From assembly GCA_964526945.1 (NCBI GenBank), contig CAZGNA010000100.1, forward strand, positions 1 through 9,920: 9,920 bases of DNA, written 5' to 3'. The notes beneath the pieces were generated by a model that saw nothing but the letters and a program-made list of their open reading frames with translations, was not told the DNA's origin and searched no databases. Position 1 is the first letter of the stretch. The number at the start of each line of letters is the position of its first letter. Both the position numbers and the translations under genes were made by a program. Below are positions 1 through 6,847 of the stretch, piece by piece. This DNA is from Fervidifonticultor sp964526945 (GTDB lineage: Bacteria > Sysuimicrobiota > Sysuimicrobiia > Sysuimicrobiales > Humicultoraceae).

Positions 1-50
1 GGGCTCGGTTGGAGTCTCAAAGTGCAAACACCTAGTCCGTACTGGACACC

Positions 51-992
51 CTAGCGGTCGATCGCGATCTGGATGATCTTCTTCGCCGTCTCGAGGGTGC
101 GCACCACCGCCTGCATGAGCTGCGCCGCCTCGTCGGAGACCCGCGCGGTCTGCACGTCGCCCTCCAGCCCGCCACCGCCGCCGGCTGGCTGCGTCCGCGC
201 CGCCAGCGTCAGGGCTTCGGCTGCCTGCCGGATCGCGCGGTCGACGAGCTGCTGGGCCTGCTCCTCTGGCCGCATCCCGCGGGTGCCCAGCACGCCACTG
301 GGTCCGACCGTGGCGGAGAGGTCCAGCGCCGGCTGCGCGGGTTGCGGGGTCGTGGCCTCGGTGGCGGTCCCTGCCTGGGCGAGCTCGGCCACCTTCCTGG
401 CAGCCGCCTCGCTCCGGCGCTGCATCGCCGCGATCCACTGGACCTCGGCCGCCTCGCGGACCACCCGGGCCTGGATCAGCAGGGGCCGGACGCCCTTGTA
501 GGTGTTGGGACCTCCGGCGATCAGCCGGAACTGGGGCTCCCCGGCCCCCGCCAGCAGGTTCACCGACTCCTGGATGTGCCGCTGCTGCGCTGCCGCATCC
601 ACCGCCACCACCGCGAGCTTGGCTTCGTCGAGCGCACGGTCGAGCTCGGCCATGGCCTGCATCAACGGGGTCTTGTCCACGACCAGTTCGGGCAGCGGCT
701 CGTCCTTCTCTTCCTCCGCCTGCGCCGGGGCCTGGGTTGTGGCCGCCTCCTGCTGCTGCGGCTTGGACGGCTCGTTCTGGGCGACGACGGTCTTGCGGAC
801 CTCCGGCGCAGGGGCGGGCGCCTGGGGGGCGGGCGCATCGACTGCGACCGGCGTGACCACGGTCTCCTCGGCCGGCGGCGCGACCTCTTCGAGCGGGTGC
901 GTGTAGATGTGCGTGAACGCCAGTGACGCCGTGGCCAGGATCGTCACCGGCACCAGCGCCAGCAGGAATCGCTTTACCGTGACACCTTTCAC
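51..992 (-). CDS. Hypothetical membrane-anchored, Ala/Pro-rich helical protein
   Basis: 313 aa, not recognised. The GTG start at 992 is chosen because a GGAGG (1000-1004) lies 7 nt upstream; an open frame continues further upstream but runs antisense to the tRNA and has no comparable site. Residues 1-8 are basic (K2, K7, R8), followed by one hydrophobic segment at about 9-27, which fits an uncleaved signal anchor or a signal peptide. Residues about 35-98 are a low-complexity Pro/Ala/Glu/Gln linker. Residues about 107-205 and 241-311 look alpha-helical and Ala-rich, with a second linker at 206-240 and a run of five glycines at 271-275. The stretch H139-x5-N145-L-L-A-G recalls the H...N-L-L-x-G helix of small helical extracytoplasmic proteins, but I cannot assign a family. 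Expected location is the outer face of the membrane. It lies 278 nt downstream of the tRNA on the same strand. Existence is well supported by start signals and codon pattern; function is unknown. Confidence 0.8.
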   Translation of the reverse strand: MKGVTVKRFLLALVPVTILATASLAFTHIYTHPLEEVAPPAEETVVTPVAVDAPAPQAPAPAPEVRKTVVAQNEPSKPQQQEAATTQAPAQAEEEKDEPLPELVVDKTPLMQAMAELDRALDEAKLAVVAVDAAAQQRHIQESVNLLAGAGEPQFRLIAGGPNTYKGVRPLLIQARVVREAAEVQWIAAMQRRSEAAARKVAELAQAGTATEATTPQPAQPALDLSATVGPSGVLGTRGMRPEEQAQQLVDRAIRQAAEALTLAARTQPAGGGGGLEGDVQTARVSDEAAQLMQAVVRTLETAKKIIQIAIDR

Positions 993-1001
993 CGTGACAC
1001 C
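972..1001 (-). repeat. 15-bp tandem duplication spanning a start codon
   Basis: On the minus strand two adjacent 15-mers read GGTGTCACGGTGAAA and GGTGTCACGGTAAAG; they differ at two positions. The first copy carries the GTG start codon used by the downstream gene; in the second copy the equivalent codon is GTA. The protein therefore begins with a repeated (G)VTVK motif. The duplication looks like slippage or a small tandem event in the translation initiation region. Confidence 0.85.
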
Positions 1002-1045
1002 TCCGGGGATCAGGATCGTTCCCGTCTCCCCGTAGTGTGCCAGCC

Positions 1046-1061
1046 GGTCGGGCGCCCGACC
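1046..1061. promoter_or_regulatory. 16-bp perfect palindrome at the predicted transcription start
   Basis: GGTCGGGCGCCCGACC equals its own reverse complement over all 16 bases and directly adjoins the -10 box at 1062-1067. In that position it could be an operator, or a hairpin at the very 5' end of the mRNA. In GC-rich DNA a palindrome of this length can also arise by chance, so the position is the main argument. Confidence 0.4.
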
Positions 1062-1090
1062 ATGGTAGGGCCGTTCCCGGAAGGTGGAAA
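1062..1090 (-). promoter_or_regulatory. Putative sigma70-type promoter of the leftmost gene
   Basis: Read on the minus strand: -35 TTTCCA (1085-1090, 4 of 6 matches to TTGACA), spacer of 17 nt, -10 TACCAT (1062-1067, 4 of 6 matches to TATAAT). The start of transcription would fall near 1055, leaving a leader of about 60 nt before the GTG at 992. Assigned by spacing and weak box matches only. Confidence 0.35.
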
Positions 1091-1270
1091 TTCGGTCAGC
1101 GGCCCCGGCCGGTCGAGGTCGTGGGGCCCCCAGACGACCGCGGAGCGGGACGTCCGGGCGATGCCCCGATGGGCGGTCTCCGCGACGCCGCTGACAAGCA
1201 GGCGATGGCGCCAGGCACCCGTGATCACGATGGGCACAGGGTTTCTGCGGAATCGGTAAGGCCCGGACGA

Positions 1271-1360
1271 TGGCGGAGGAGGTGGGATTTGAACCCACGA
1301 GGCGCGCATGCGCCCAACGGTTTTCGAGACCGTCCGGGTACCGGGCTCCCGAACTCCTCC
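1271..1360 (-). tRNA. tRNA-Ser (anticodon CGA)
   Basis: A 90-nt serine tRNA with encoded CCA that decodes UCG. Acceptor stem GGAGGAG pairs with CTCCTCC, followed by discriminator G and CCA (1271-1273). D stem CGGG/CCCG encloses a 9-nt loop containing the conserved GG. Anticodon stem ACGGT/ACCGT encloses loop CTCGAAA, with CGA at 1324-1326. An 18-nt variable region (class II, with GC-rich pairing) is typical of tRNA-Ser. T arm is GTGGG-TTCAAAT-CCCAC. All stems pair fully. The gene stands alone, 115 nt downstream of the livF stop on the same strand. Confidence 0.96.
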
Positions 1361-1368
1361 ACCACCGT

Positions 1369-1397
1369 ATCCTAGCATCCCCGGGACAGGCTGGCGA
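1369..1397 (-). promoter_or_regulatory. Putative promoter of the tRNA-Ser gene
   Basis: On the minus strand, TCGCCA (1392-1397, 4 of 6 to the -35 consensus), 17-nt spacer, then TAGGAT (1369-1374, 4 of 6 to the -10 consensus). Transcription would start around 1362, only about two bases before the mature tRNA 5' end, which is a plausible short leader. No clear Rho-independent terminator separates this region from the livF end at 1476, so read-through from the operon is also possible. Confidence 0.4.
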
Positions 1398-1475
1398 TGG
1401 CAGCAGGGCGGGCGCGCACCACGGGCCGTCGGCCACCGGCGGGGCCACGATCGCCTGTGACGCTCTGTTCGCCCG

Positions 1476-2192
1476 TCAGGCCGGAGCGGAGAGCCCCAGG
1501 TACGACGCGACGATCTGGCCGTCGTGCAGGAGCCCCTTCGCCGGGCCCTCCGCGACGATCCGGCCGGTGTCCAGCACGTAGGCCCGATGCGCTGCGCGGA
1601 GCGCGCGGGTGACCTCCTGAGAGACCAGGAGGATCGCCAGCCCCTGCCGGTTCAAGCGTTCCAGCACCTCGAAGATCTCGCCGACCAGACGCGGCGCAAG
1701 CCCCAGCGAGGGTTCGTCGAGGGCCAGCAGCCGCGGTGCGGCCATCAACGCCCGACCGATGGCCAGCATCTGTTGTTCGCCGCCCGACAACGTACCGGCG
1801 TCCTGCTGCTGGCGCGCGCGCAGGACGGGGAAGAGGCTGAAGACGAGCTCGAGGTGCTGCTGCAGCCGTGGCCGCGCGTGGCGGCCGTAGGCGCCCAGTT
1901 CCAGGTTCTCGCGCACGCTCATGGTCGGGAAGAGCAGTCGCCCTTCCGGCACGTGCACCAGTCCCCGGGCGCAGATGTCGTGCGGAGCGCACCCGGCGAT
2001 CGAGACCCCGTCGAACACCACCGAGCCACGGATGGCCGGGTGGAGACCCGAGAGGGTCCGCAGGAACGTGGTCTTCCCCGCCCCGTTGGGCCCGATCAGG
2101 CTGACGAACTCGCCGGCGTTGACCACCAGCGAGACGTCGTGCAGGACGTGCAGCTCTCCGTAGGCGGCGCAGAGGTGCTCAACGCGTAACAT
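1476..2192 (-). CDS. livF: Branched-chain amino acid-type ABC transporter, ATPase LivF
   Basis: 238 aa, full length for LivF. One of the two ATPase subunits that drive import through LivH/LivM at the cytoplasmic face. Walker A GPNGAGKTT is at 34-42, the signature LSGGEQQ at 135-141, Walker B LLALDE at 155-160 with catalytic Glu160, and the D-loop just after. The usual H-loop histidine is replaced by Gln192 in LLVSQEV, as is normal in LivF proteins (commonly LLVEQN). The VPEGR motif (81-85) is also LivF-like. The ATG at 2192 lies inside the end of livG (14-nt overlap) with a GAGG about 6 nt upstream, so translation is probably coupled. It is the last gene of the transporter set; no clear hairpin with a T-run follows the stop. 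Actual substrate unknown; the family also carries amides, urea and aromatic acids. Confidence 0.95.
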   Translation of the reverse strand: MLRVEHLCAAYGELHVLHDVSLVVNAGEFVSLIGPNGAGKTTFLRTLSGLHPAIRGSVVFDGVSIAGCAPHDICARGLVHVPEGRLLFPTMSVRENLELGAYGRHARPRLQQHLELVFSLFPVLRARQQQDAGTLSGGEQQMLAIGRALMAAPRLLALDEPSLGLAPRLVGEIFEVLERLNRQGLAILLVSQEVTRALRAAHRAYVLDTGRIVAEGPAKGLLHDGQIVASYLGLSAPA

Positions 2193-2922
2193 CGGCGTCC
2201 TCGCCCAGGTAGATGCGTCGCACGTTGGGATCCGTCTGGATGGCTGCGGGCGACCCCTGCGCGATCACCTCGCCGAAGCCCAGGACGACCACCTGGTGGC
2301 ACAGGTCCATCACGATCCGCACGATGTGCTCGACCAGCAGGATGGTGATCCCCAGCTCCTCGCGGATCCGGCGCACGAGCGCCACGGCCCCCTGGCTCTC
2401 CGCCGGATTGAGCCCCGCGAACACCTCGTCCAGCAGCAGCAGCGTGGGCCCCGTCGCCAGCGCCCGGGCCAGCTCCAGGCGCTTCTTCCCCGCCAGCGTC
2501 AGCGTACGCACGGGTGCGTCGACGGCGTCGTCCAGGCCGACGAACCGCAACCAGCGGCGGGCCTCTTGGCGGGCCTCGCTGACGGAGCGCATGCCACGAC
2601 CGTAGAGCGCTGCCGCCGCCACGTTGTCGGTCGTGGTCAACCCGGCGAACGGGCGTACCAGCTGAAACGTGCGCGCAATGCCCGCCCGGGCGATCTCGAA
2701 CGGCGGCCGGCCGGCAAGGGGGCGGTCGGCGAAGAAGACCTGCCCCGCATCCGGCCGATGAAAGCCGGTGATGATGTTGAACATGGTGGTCTTGCCGGAG
2801 CCGTTGGGCCCGATCAGCCCGACGATCGTGCCGCGATCGACCTGGAAGCTCACCGCGCGCAGTACGGTCAGCCCGCCGAACCGTTTGGAGACGCGGTCGA
2901 CACGCAGGAGGGACGCCGTCAC
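2179..2922 (-). CDS. livG: Branched-chain amino acid-type ABC transporter, ATPase LivG
   Basis: 247 aa, normal LivG length; the second ATPase of the importer. Walker A GPNGSGKTT is at 38-46, the Q-loop in ARTFQLVRPF has Q87, Walker B LLLLDE is at 161-166 with Glu166, the D-loop AGLNPAE at 169-175, and H-loop His199 lies in LLVEHI. The ABC signature is unusual: LTLAGKKRLELARAL (141-155) instead of LSGGQ, keeping only one glycine and having Lys-Lys where Gln is usual. LivG proteins do vary here, so the subunit is probably active in a heterodimer with LivF, whose signature is canonical. GTG start at 2922 overlaps the livM stop as GTGA, with no strong ribosome site, which argues for coupled translation. 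An open frame extends upstream but only as a shadow of livM. Overlaps livF by 14 nt. Confidence 0.94.
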   Translation of the reverse strand: MTASLLRVDRVSKRFGGLTVLRAVSFQVDRGTIVGLIGPNGSGKTTMFNIITGFHRPDAGQVFFADRPLAGRPPFEIARAGIARTFQLVRPFAGLTTTDNVAAAALYGRGMRSVSEARQEARRWLRFVGLDDAVDAPVRTLTLAGKKRLELARALATGPTLLLLDEVFAGLNPAESQGAVALVRRIREELGITILLVEHIVRIVMDLCHQVVVLGFGEVIAQGSPAAIQTDPNVRRIYLGEDADVTR

Positions 2923-3881
2923 CGTCGCACCCCGGCCGCGGCGGCGAGGGGGAGCCGTGGCGCCCGGCGGACGGCCTGCAGCAGCCGCGGCAGCACGCCG
3001 TCGGGCAGCACCACGATGACCAGCGCCAGGCACAGGCCGAAGACGATGCGGGCTGCTTCGGTGCCGACGTAGACGGTCAGCGCTTCGTCGGCCAGGCGCA
3101 CCACCACGGCACCGACGACTGGGCCGGGCCACGACTGGCGCCCGCCCAGGAGGGCCATGAGGACGGCCAGGACCGACAGGTGCAGGTCGAACATGAAGTC
3201 CGGGTGGATGTAGGAGCGGTCATAGGCGTAGATGCCACCGATCATCCCGGTGAGGCCGGCGCTGAGGGCCAGGGCTCGCACCTTCAGACGCACGGCCGGG
3301 ATCCCCACGCTCTGGGCCGCGTCCTCGTCTTCACGGATCGCCTCCAGCCCGACGCCGGTCTTGCCCAGCTGCACGGCGCGGACGATCAGGACCGTGAACA
3401 CCGCCGCCACCAGCATGCTGTAGTAGAAGATCCGGCGCCCGACCAGCGGTTCCCAGGGCGGGAGCGGCATCCACAGTCCCTCCGACGCGCCGGTCCACGG
3501 CACGTTGAGGATCAAGGCGCGCACCGCCAGGGCCAGGATCATCGTCACCACCGCGAAGTAGGGGCCGCGCAGCCGCAGGCACGGGTACCCGGCGGCCACG
3601 GCGAACGCGCCGGCGACCACCCCGGCGGCCGGTGCGGTGAGAAACGGCGACAGCCCGGCCCGCACCAACAGCAGCCCCGTGGTGTAGCCACCCAGACCGA
3701 AGAAGGCTGCGTGGCCGAAGCTCAGGTATCCGGCGAAGCCACCGATGAGGTTCCAGGCCACGGCCAGCGCGGCGTACATGAAGGTCGAGTACAGCAGCGC
3801 CAGCGGGTACTCGCCCAGGCGGAGCCACGGGAGGAGGACGAGGACCGCCAGCAGGAGGCCCGTACCGGCTCTGGGGCTCAT
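2919..3881 (-). CDS. livM: Branched-chain amino acid-type ABC transporter permease LivM
   Basis: 320 aa integral membrane subunit of the importer. Eight or more hydrophobic segments can be seen (for example about 7-20, 28-45, 81-99, 106-124, 151-170, 203-220, 235-247, 277-293). The family hallmark LSFGHAAFFGLGGYT is at 53-67. The cytoplasmic EAA-type coupling loop is GLEAIREDEDAAQSVGI at 178-194, and LLGGRQSWPGPVVGA at 244-258 matches the conserved GG-x-G-x-x-GP-x-x-GA region. ATG at 3881 overlaps the livH stop as ATGA; there is no good Shine-Dalgarno, so translation is probably coupled to livH. The C-terminal tail (from about 300) is short, basic and Ala-rich. The substrate cannot be read from this sequence. 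Confidence 0.94.
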   Translation of the reverse strand: MSPRAGTGLLLAVLVLLPWLRLGEYPLALLYSTFMYAALAVAWNLIGGFAGYLSFGHAAFFGLGGYTTGLLLVRAGLSPFLTAPAAGVVAGAFAVAAGYPCLRLRGPYFAVVTMILALAVRALILNVPWTGASEGLWMPLPPWEPLVGRRIFYYSMLVAAVFTVLIVRAVQLGKTGVGLEAIREDEDAAQSVGIPAVRLKVRALALSAGLTGMIGGIYAYDRSYIHPDFMFDLHLSVLAVLMALLGGRQSWPGPVVGAVVVRLADEALTVYVGTEAARIVFGLCLALVIVVLPDGVLPRLLQAVRRAPRLPLAAAAGVRR

Positions 3882-4744
3882 CGTCTGAACAGTCCGGTGG
3901 GACGCCACAGCAGCAGGATGCCCAGGCACACGAACAGCAGGAACGGCACCCAGGCAAAGGGCACGACCAGCGTGGCGACGTTCGTCAGCCCCCCGACCAC
4001 CATGCCCGCGACCACCGCGCCGGTCAGGCTGCCCACACCGCCCACGATCACCACGAGGAACACGAAGACCAGCCACGTGAGGTGGGCAGCCGGCGAGAAG
4101 CTGTAGATCAAAGCCATGGCCACGCCCGCCACGCCCGCAGAGGCCATGGCCAGCCCGTACGTCAGCCCGGTGACCTTGCGCAGATCGATCGCGCACAGCG
4201 CGGCACCGTCCGGGTTCTGCCACACGGCCCGTACGGCCTTGCCGGGGAACGTCCTGTGGAGGAACACGTAGAGAGCGGCGATCGTGACGGCAGCCAGCCC
4301 GGCACCGGCAAGATGGGGAATCGGGACGGCCACCGCCCCGAGTCGCAGCGCCTGCCCGGTGTAGCCCAGGTTGACCACCCGGGGGCCGGGCCCCCACAGG
4401 GCGGCCAGGGTGTGCTCCAGCGCCGCCGCGAGGCCGAAGGTGAGCACCATGGACGCCAGCACCAGGTCGCCGGCGCGACGCGCGGCCGGCCGGATGACGC
4501 CTTCGTAGAATCCCATCCCCACCACGAAGAAGGTGGGCACGACCAGCAGCAGGCTCAGGACCGGGTCGACGCCGCGTTGCGCCAGCGCGTACGCCGCGTA
4601 GGCGGCCCCCACGGCCAGCGCCGTGTGGGCGATGTTGATGACGTGCGCAACGCCCCAGATGAGGCTGAAGCCGGCGCCCAGCAGCGCGTACACGCAGCCG
4701 GTCAGCAGCCCGGTGATCAGCGCCTGGAGCGCATCCGCCAGCAG
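3878..4744 (-). CDS. livH: Branched-chain amino acid-type ABC transporter permease LivH, probable CTG start
   Basis: 288 aa if started at CTG 4744; membrane permease paired with LivM. Hallmarks are YALLGAGFSLIWGVAHVINIAH near the N-terminus, the coupling loop GKAVRAVWQNPDGAALCAIDL, and GGVGSLTGAVVAGMVVGG. The start is the problem. The first ATG/GTG/TTG in frame is GTG 4693, giving 271 aa and cutting into transmembrane helix 1. The 17 codons upstream read LLADALQALITGLLTGC, which matches the N-terminal helix expected in LivH, and lie immediately after the livK stop (4749). Two in-frame CTG codons (4742-4744 and 4739-4741) follow a GGAGG at 4755-4759, at 10 and 13 nt. I therefore favour CTG 4744; GTG 4693 is the conservative alternative. 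Stop TGA overlaps the livM start. Confidence 0.88.
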   Translation of the reverse strand: MLADALQALITGLLTGCVYALLGAGFSLIWGVAHVINIAHTALAVGAAYAAYALAQRGVDPVLSLLLVVPTFFVVGMGFYEGVIRPAARRAGDLVLASMVLTFGLAAALEHTLAALWGPGPRVVNLGYTGQALRLGAVAVPIPHLAGAGLAAVTIAALYVFLHRTFPGKAVRAVWQNPDGAALCAIDLRKVTGLTYGLAMASAGVAGVAMALIYSFSPAAHLTWLVFVFLVVIVGGVGSLTGAVVAGMVVGGLTNVATLVVPFAWVPFLLFVCLGILLLWRPTGLFRR

Positions 4745-4748
4745 CGGC

Positions 4749-5957
4749 CTATCGCCTCCAGGGGGGTTTGGGGTAGACGGCCTGCGCCGAGCGCCGTCCC
4801 GGTGGCCAGATGAGCTCCACCTCGCCGTTGAGCACCTGTGTGGTGTACTCGTAGGGTGCCGGCAGGCCGCGCTCGTCGAACCGCATCTCCCCGGCGATCG
4901 TCTTGAACGCGGCCTCGCGCATGTAGCGCACCAGGACGGCGTGGTTGAGGGTCTTGGCGCCCTCCACGGCCTGCTGCAGCACTTGCGCCCAGCAGTAACC
5001 GAACAGGAAGTACTGGGGTGCCCACTTGAGGTTCCACCGCTCCCTGGCCGCCTGGTTCAACTCGGCGATCCCGGGGAAGGGCAGCTTGTGGTGGATGGCC
5101 GTCCCCGACACCACGTAGTCGCCGTCCGGCCCCAGCTGGGTCACCCACTCCGGGATGAGGGATCCGACGCCCTGCAGGATCAGCTTGGGATTGTAGTCCA
5201 GGGCCTTCATCGCCCGGATGGTGAGCACGCCGTCGGGGAAGAAGCCGTTGGCCAGGAACATGTCCGCGCCGGCGCTCCGTGCCCGGGCGACGAGCGGCTC
5301 GGCGGAGGCCAGCGGGAGATCGTAGAGCTCGTCCATCACCAGCGGGATCTCCAGCCGCTTCAGGCCCTCGAGCATCGACTCGCGGACGGCCATGCCGACG
5401 GGGTTGTTGACCGTGATGGCCGCTGCCCGCGCCGGGCGCTGCCCCCGCGGAATGTTGGCCAGCCACCGCCAGGCTCCCTCGTACCACCACTGGCCCATCA
5501 GCGGAGGGCCGCCGAAGCTGTACCTGAACCCCCGCCGGAACGACGCCATGTGGCCCCCCATGGACACGTAGACCTTGCGGTAGCGTTCCGCCAGCGCCAT
5601 CTGCGCGGCTGCAGCCGTACCCGGGTAACCGCCGAGGATGAGGTCCACGCGGTCGACCGTGATCAGGCGTTCGAGGAGGCTGACGGCACGGTCCGCGCTG
5701 CTGGCGTCGTCGAGGATCGTGAGCTCCACCGGCCGCCCGAGCAGCCCGCCGTCCCGGTTCGTCTTCTCGGCCCAGTACCGGTACCCGCGCTCGACCCACA
5801 CGCCGGTGTCGGCGAAGGGACCGGTGAGGGGCAGCGTGCCGCCCAACCGGATCGGCCGGGATTGCGCCCGGGAGGGGCGTATGAGGAGCTGGGGGACCAG
5901 GCATGCCCCCGCTCCAGCCGCCGCTGCGTGCAAAACCTGCCTGCGGGTCAGTCGCAC
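4749..5957 (-). CDS. livK: Liv-type ABC transporter substrate-binding protein with Tat-like signal
   Basis: 402 aa, Peripla_BP_6 type (periplasmic binding fold type I), the extracytoplasmic ligand receptor of the importer. The start GTG 5957 has AGGAGG (5965-5970) 7 nt upstream; the long open frame further upstream is a shadow of the cyclase and HMGL genes. Residues 4-9 TRRQVL form a twin-arginine motif, followed by a hydrophobic stretch (about 10-25) and a PSRA-Q cleavage site near residue 31, so export by Tat is likely. Mature protein begins with the family pattern IRLGGTLPLTGPFADTG, then WAEKTNRDGGLLGRPVEL and the IL-GG-YPGT segment. No clear lipobox: Cys19 is preceded by AGA, lacking the usual Leu. 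It sits 38 nt after the cyclase and 4 nt before livH. Relatives bind branched-chain amino acids, amides or aromatic acids, so the ligand is open. Confidence 0.93.
   Translation of the reverse strand: MRLTRRQVLHAAAAGAGACLVPQLLIRPSRAQSRPIRLGGTLPLTGPFADTGVWVERGYRYWAEKTNRDGGLLGRPVELTILDDASSADRAVSLLERLITVDRVDLILGGYPGTAAAAQMALAERYRKVYVSMGGHMASFRRGFRYSFGGPPLMGQWWYEGAWRWLANIPRGQRPARAAAITVNNPVGMAVRESMLEGLKRLEIPLVMDELYDLPLASAEPLVARARSAGADMFLANGFFPDGVLTIRAMKALDYNPKLILQGVGSLIPEWVTQLGPDGDYVVSGTAIHHKLPFPGIAELNQAARERWNLKWAPQYFLFGYCWAQVLQQAVEGAKTLNHAVLVRYMREAAFKTIAGEMRFDERGLPAPYEYTTQVLNGEVELIWPPGRRSAQAVYPKPPWRR
4755..4759 (-). promoter_or_regulatory. Ribosome binding site deciding the livH start
   Basis: GGAGG on the minus strand, within the last codons of livK. 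It is 10 nt from CTG 4744 and over 60 nt from GTG 4693, so it supports initiation at the upstream CTG rather than the internal GTG. Confidence 0.5.
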
Positions 5958-5995
5958 GTCGTGCCCTCCTTTCACCTGTCTCGGTGCCGCACGGC

Positions 5996-6811
5996 TCACG
6001 GGGTGACCCGTTCCTCGACGATCGCCACCGCGCGCGTCCATGCGGCGCTGGCGCCCTGCAGCTTGTAGGGGAAGCAGGCGACCTTGAAGCCAAAGGGCCG
6101 GGGGATCTTGTCCAGGTTGGTCAGCTTCTCGATCTGGCAGTACTCCCGTTCCTTGCCGTAGAAATGCGACTCCCAGAAGCGGCCGCGTACGCCGCTGGCG
6201 GCTTCCTGGAACATGACGTTGAACGGCCGGTCCAGCCCCCAGGCGTCGATGCCGATCACTTTGACCCCCCGCTCGACGAGGTACTGGGTCGCACTGCGTT
6301 CCAGCCCGGGGTGGCGCATGTCGTATCCGGGCTGCTTGAAGCTCTTCCACGCGTCGGTGCGGACCAGCGCGATGTCGTAGGGCTTGATGGTGTAGCCGAT
6401 GGCCGTCAGGCCGGCTTCCACGTCGGCCGCGCTGATGCCCTGGCCGGGGCGCTTGTGGGTCATGTCGAGCACGAACGCGTCGCTGTAGAACCACCGCAGG
6501 GGCAGTTGCTCGATCGTCCTGGCCGGCGCACCCCCCGACGTGGGGCCGTAGTGATAGGGCGCGTCGATGTGCGTCCCCGAGTGCGAGGAGAGCGTTACGA
6601 CCTCCACGGCCCAGGCGTGACCGTCCGGGAAGAGCGTCGGGAGGAGGGCGGGGTCGACCTTGAACACGTCGACCGCCAGGTGCATCCCCTGCACGTGATC
6701 GATGTACTGAATCTGGTGACGGTTGGGCTCGAAGCTGCTGGTGGCGTTCTCCAGCGTGTCGCTCAGGTCGATGAGCGTCACCTTCGTGTCGCCCAGCGTG
6801 TAGGTCTCCAT
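5996..6811 (-). CDS. Cyclase-family metal-dependent hydrolase
   Basis: 271 aa, cyclase family (PF04199), which includes kynurenine formamidase KynB and isatin hydrolase; these open cyclic amides or N-formyl compounds using bound Zn or Mn. The metal-binding motif HSGTHIDAPYH is intact at 77-87 (H77, H81, D83, H87). The C-terminal active-site region is also present: WESHFYGKEREYCQIEKLTNL with H216 and E228, then the AWTRAVAIV strand at 258-266. No signal peptide, so cytoplasmic. ATG 6811 follows a repeated GGAGGAGG at 4-7 nt. It lies 36 nt after the HMGL gene and 38 nt before livK, so it very likely acts on the imported compound or on a product of the HMGL reaction. The length is larger than KynB (about 210 aa) and closer to isatin hydrolase-like members; kynurenine formamidase activity should not be assumed. 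Confidence 0.92.
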   Translation of the reverse strand: METYTLGDTKVTLIDLSDTLENATSSFEPNRHQIQYIDHVQGMHLAVDVFKVDPALLPTLFPDGHAWAVEVVTLSSHSGTHIDAPYHYGPTSGGAPARTIEQLPLRWFYSDAFVLDMTHKRPGQGISAADVEAGLTAIGYTIKPYDIALVRTDAWKSFKQPGYDMRHPGLERSATQYLVERGVKVIGIDAWGLDRPFNVMFQEAASGVRGRFWESHFYGKEREYCQIEKLTNLDKIPRPFGFKVACFPYKLQGASAAWTRAVAIVEERVTP

Positions 6812-6847
6812 CGCTCCTCCTCCTGCCCGACCCTCCGCGTCTGCCTG

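Noticed and set aside
26..50. Small hairpin (GTCC-AGTAC-GGAC, minus strand) after the leftmost gene as a terminator
   Set aside because: Only a 4-bp stem, and no uninterrupted T-run follows; the real 3' signal may lie outside the window.
1220..1229. CGTGATCACG palindrome downstream of the tRNA as a terminator
   Set aside because: Ten bases only, no T-run on the transcribed side, and 41 nt from the CCA end; not enough to call.
993..1448. N-terminal extension of the leftmost gene through the tRNA
   Set aside because: It would translate the tRNA-Ser and has no ribosome site; the GTG at 992 is preceded by GGAGG at 7 nt and by a suitable signal-anchor layout.
1398..1475. GC-rich repeats (GGCC-GTC-GGCC) after livF as an operon terminator
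   Set aside because: Short stem without a T-run, of the kind that is frequent by chance in this base composition.
5996..6811. Calling the cyclase KynB (kynurenine formamidase)
   Set aside because: The metal motif is shared by the whole family, the protein is longer than KynB, and no kynurenine pathway genes are present.
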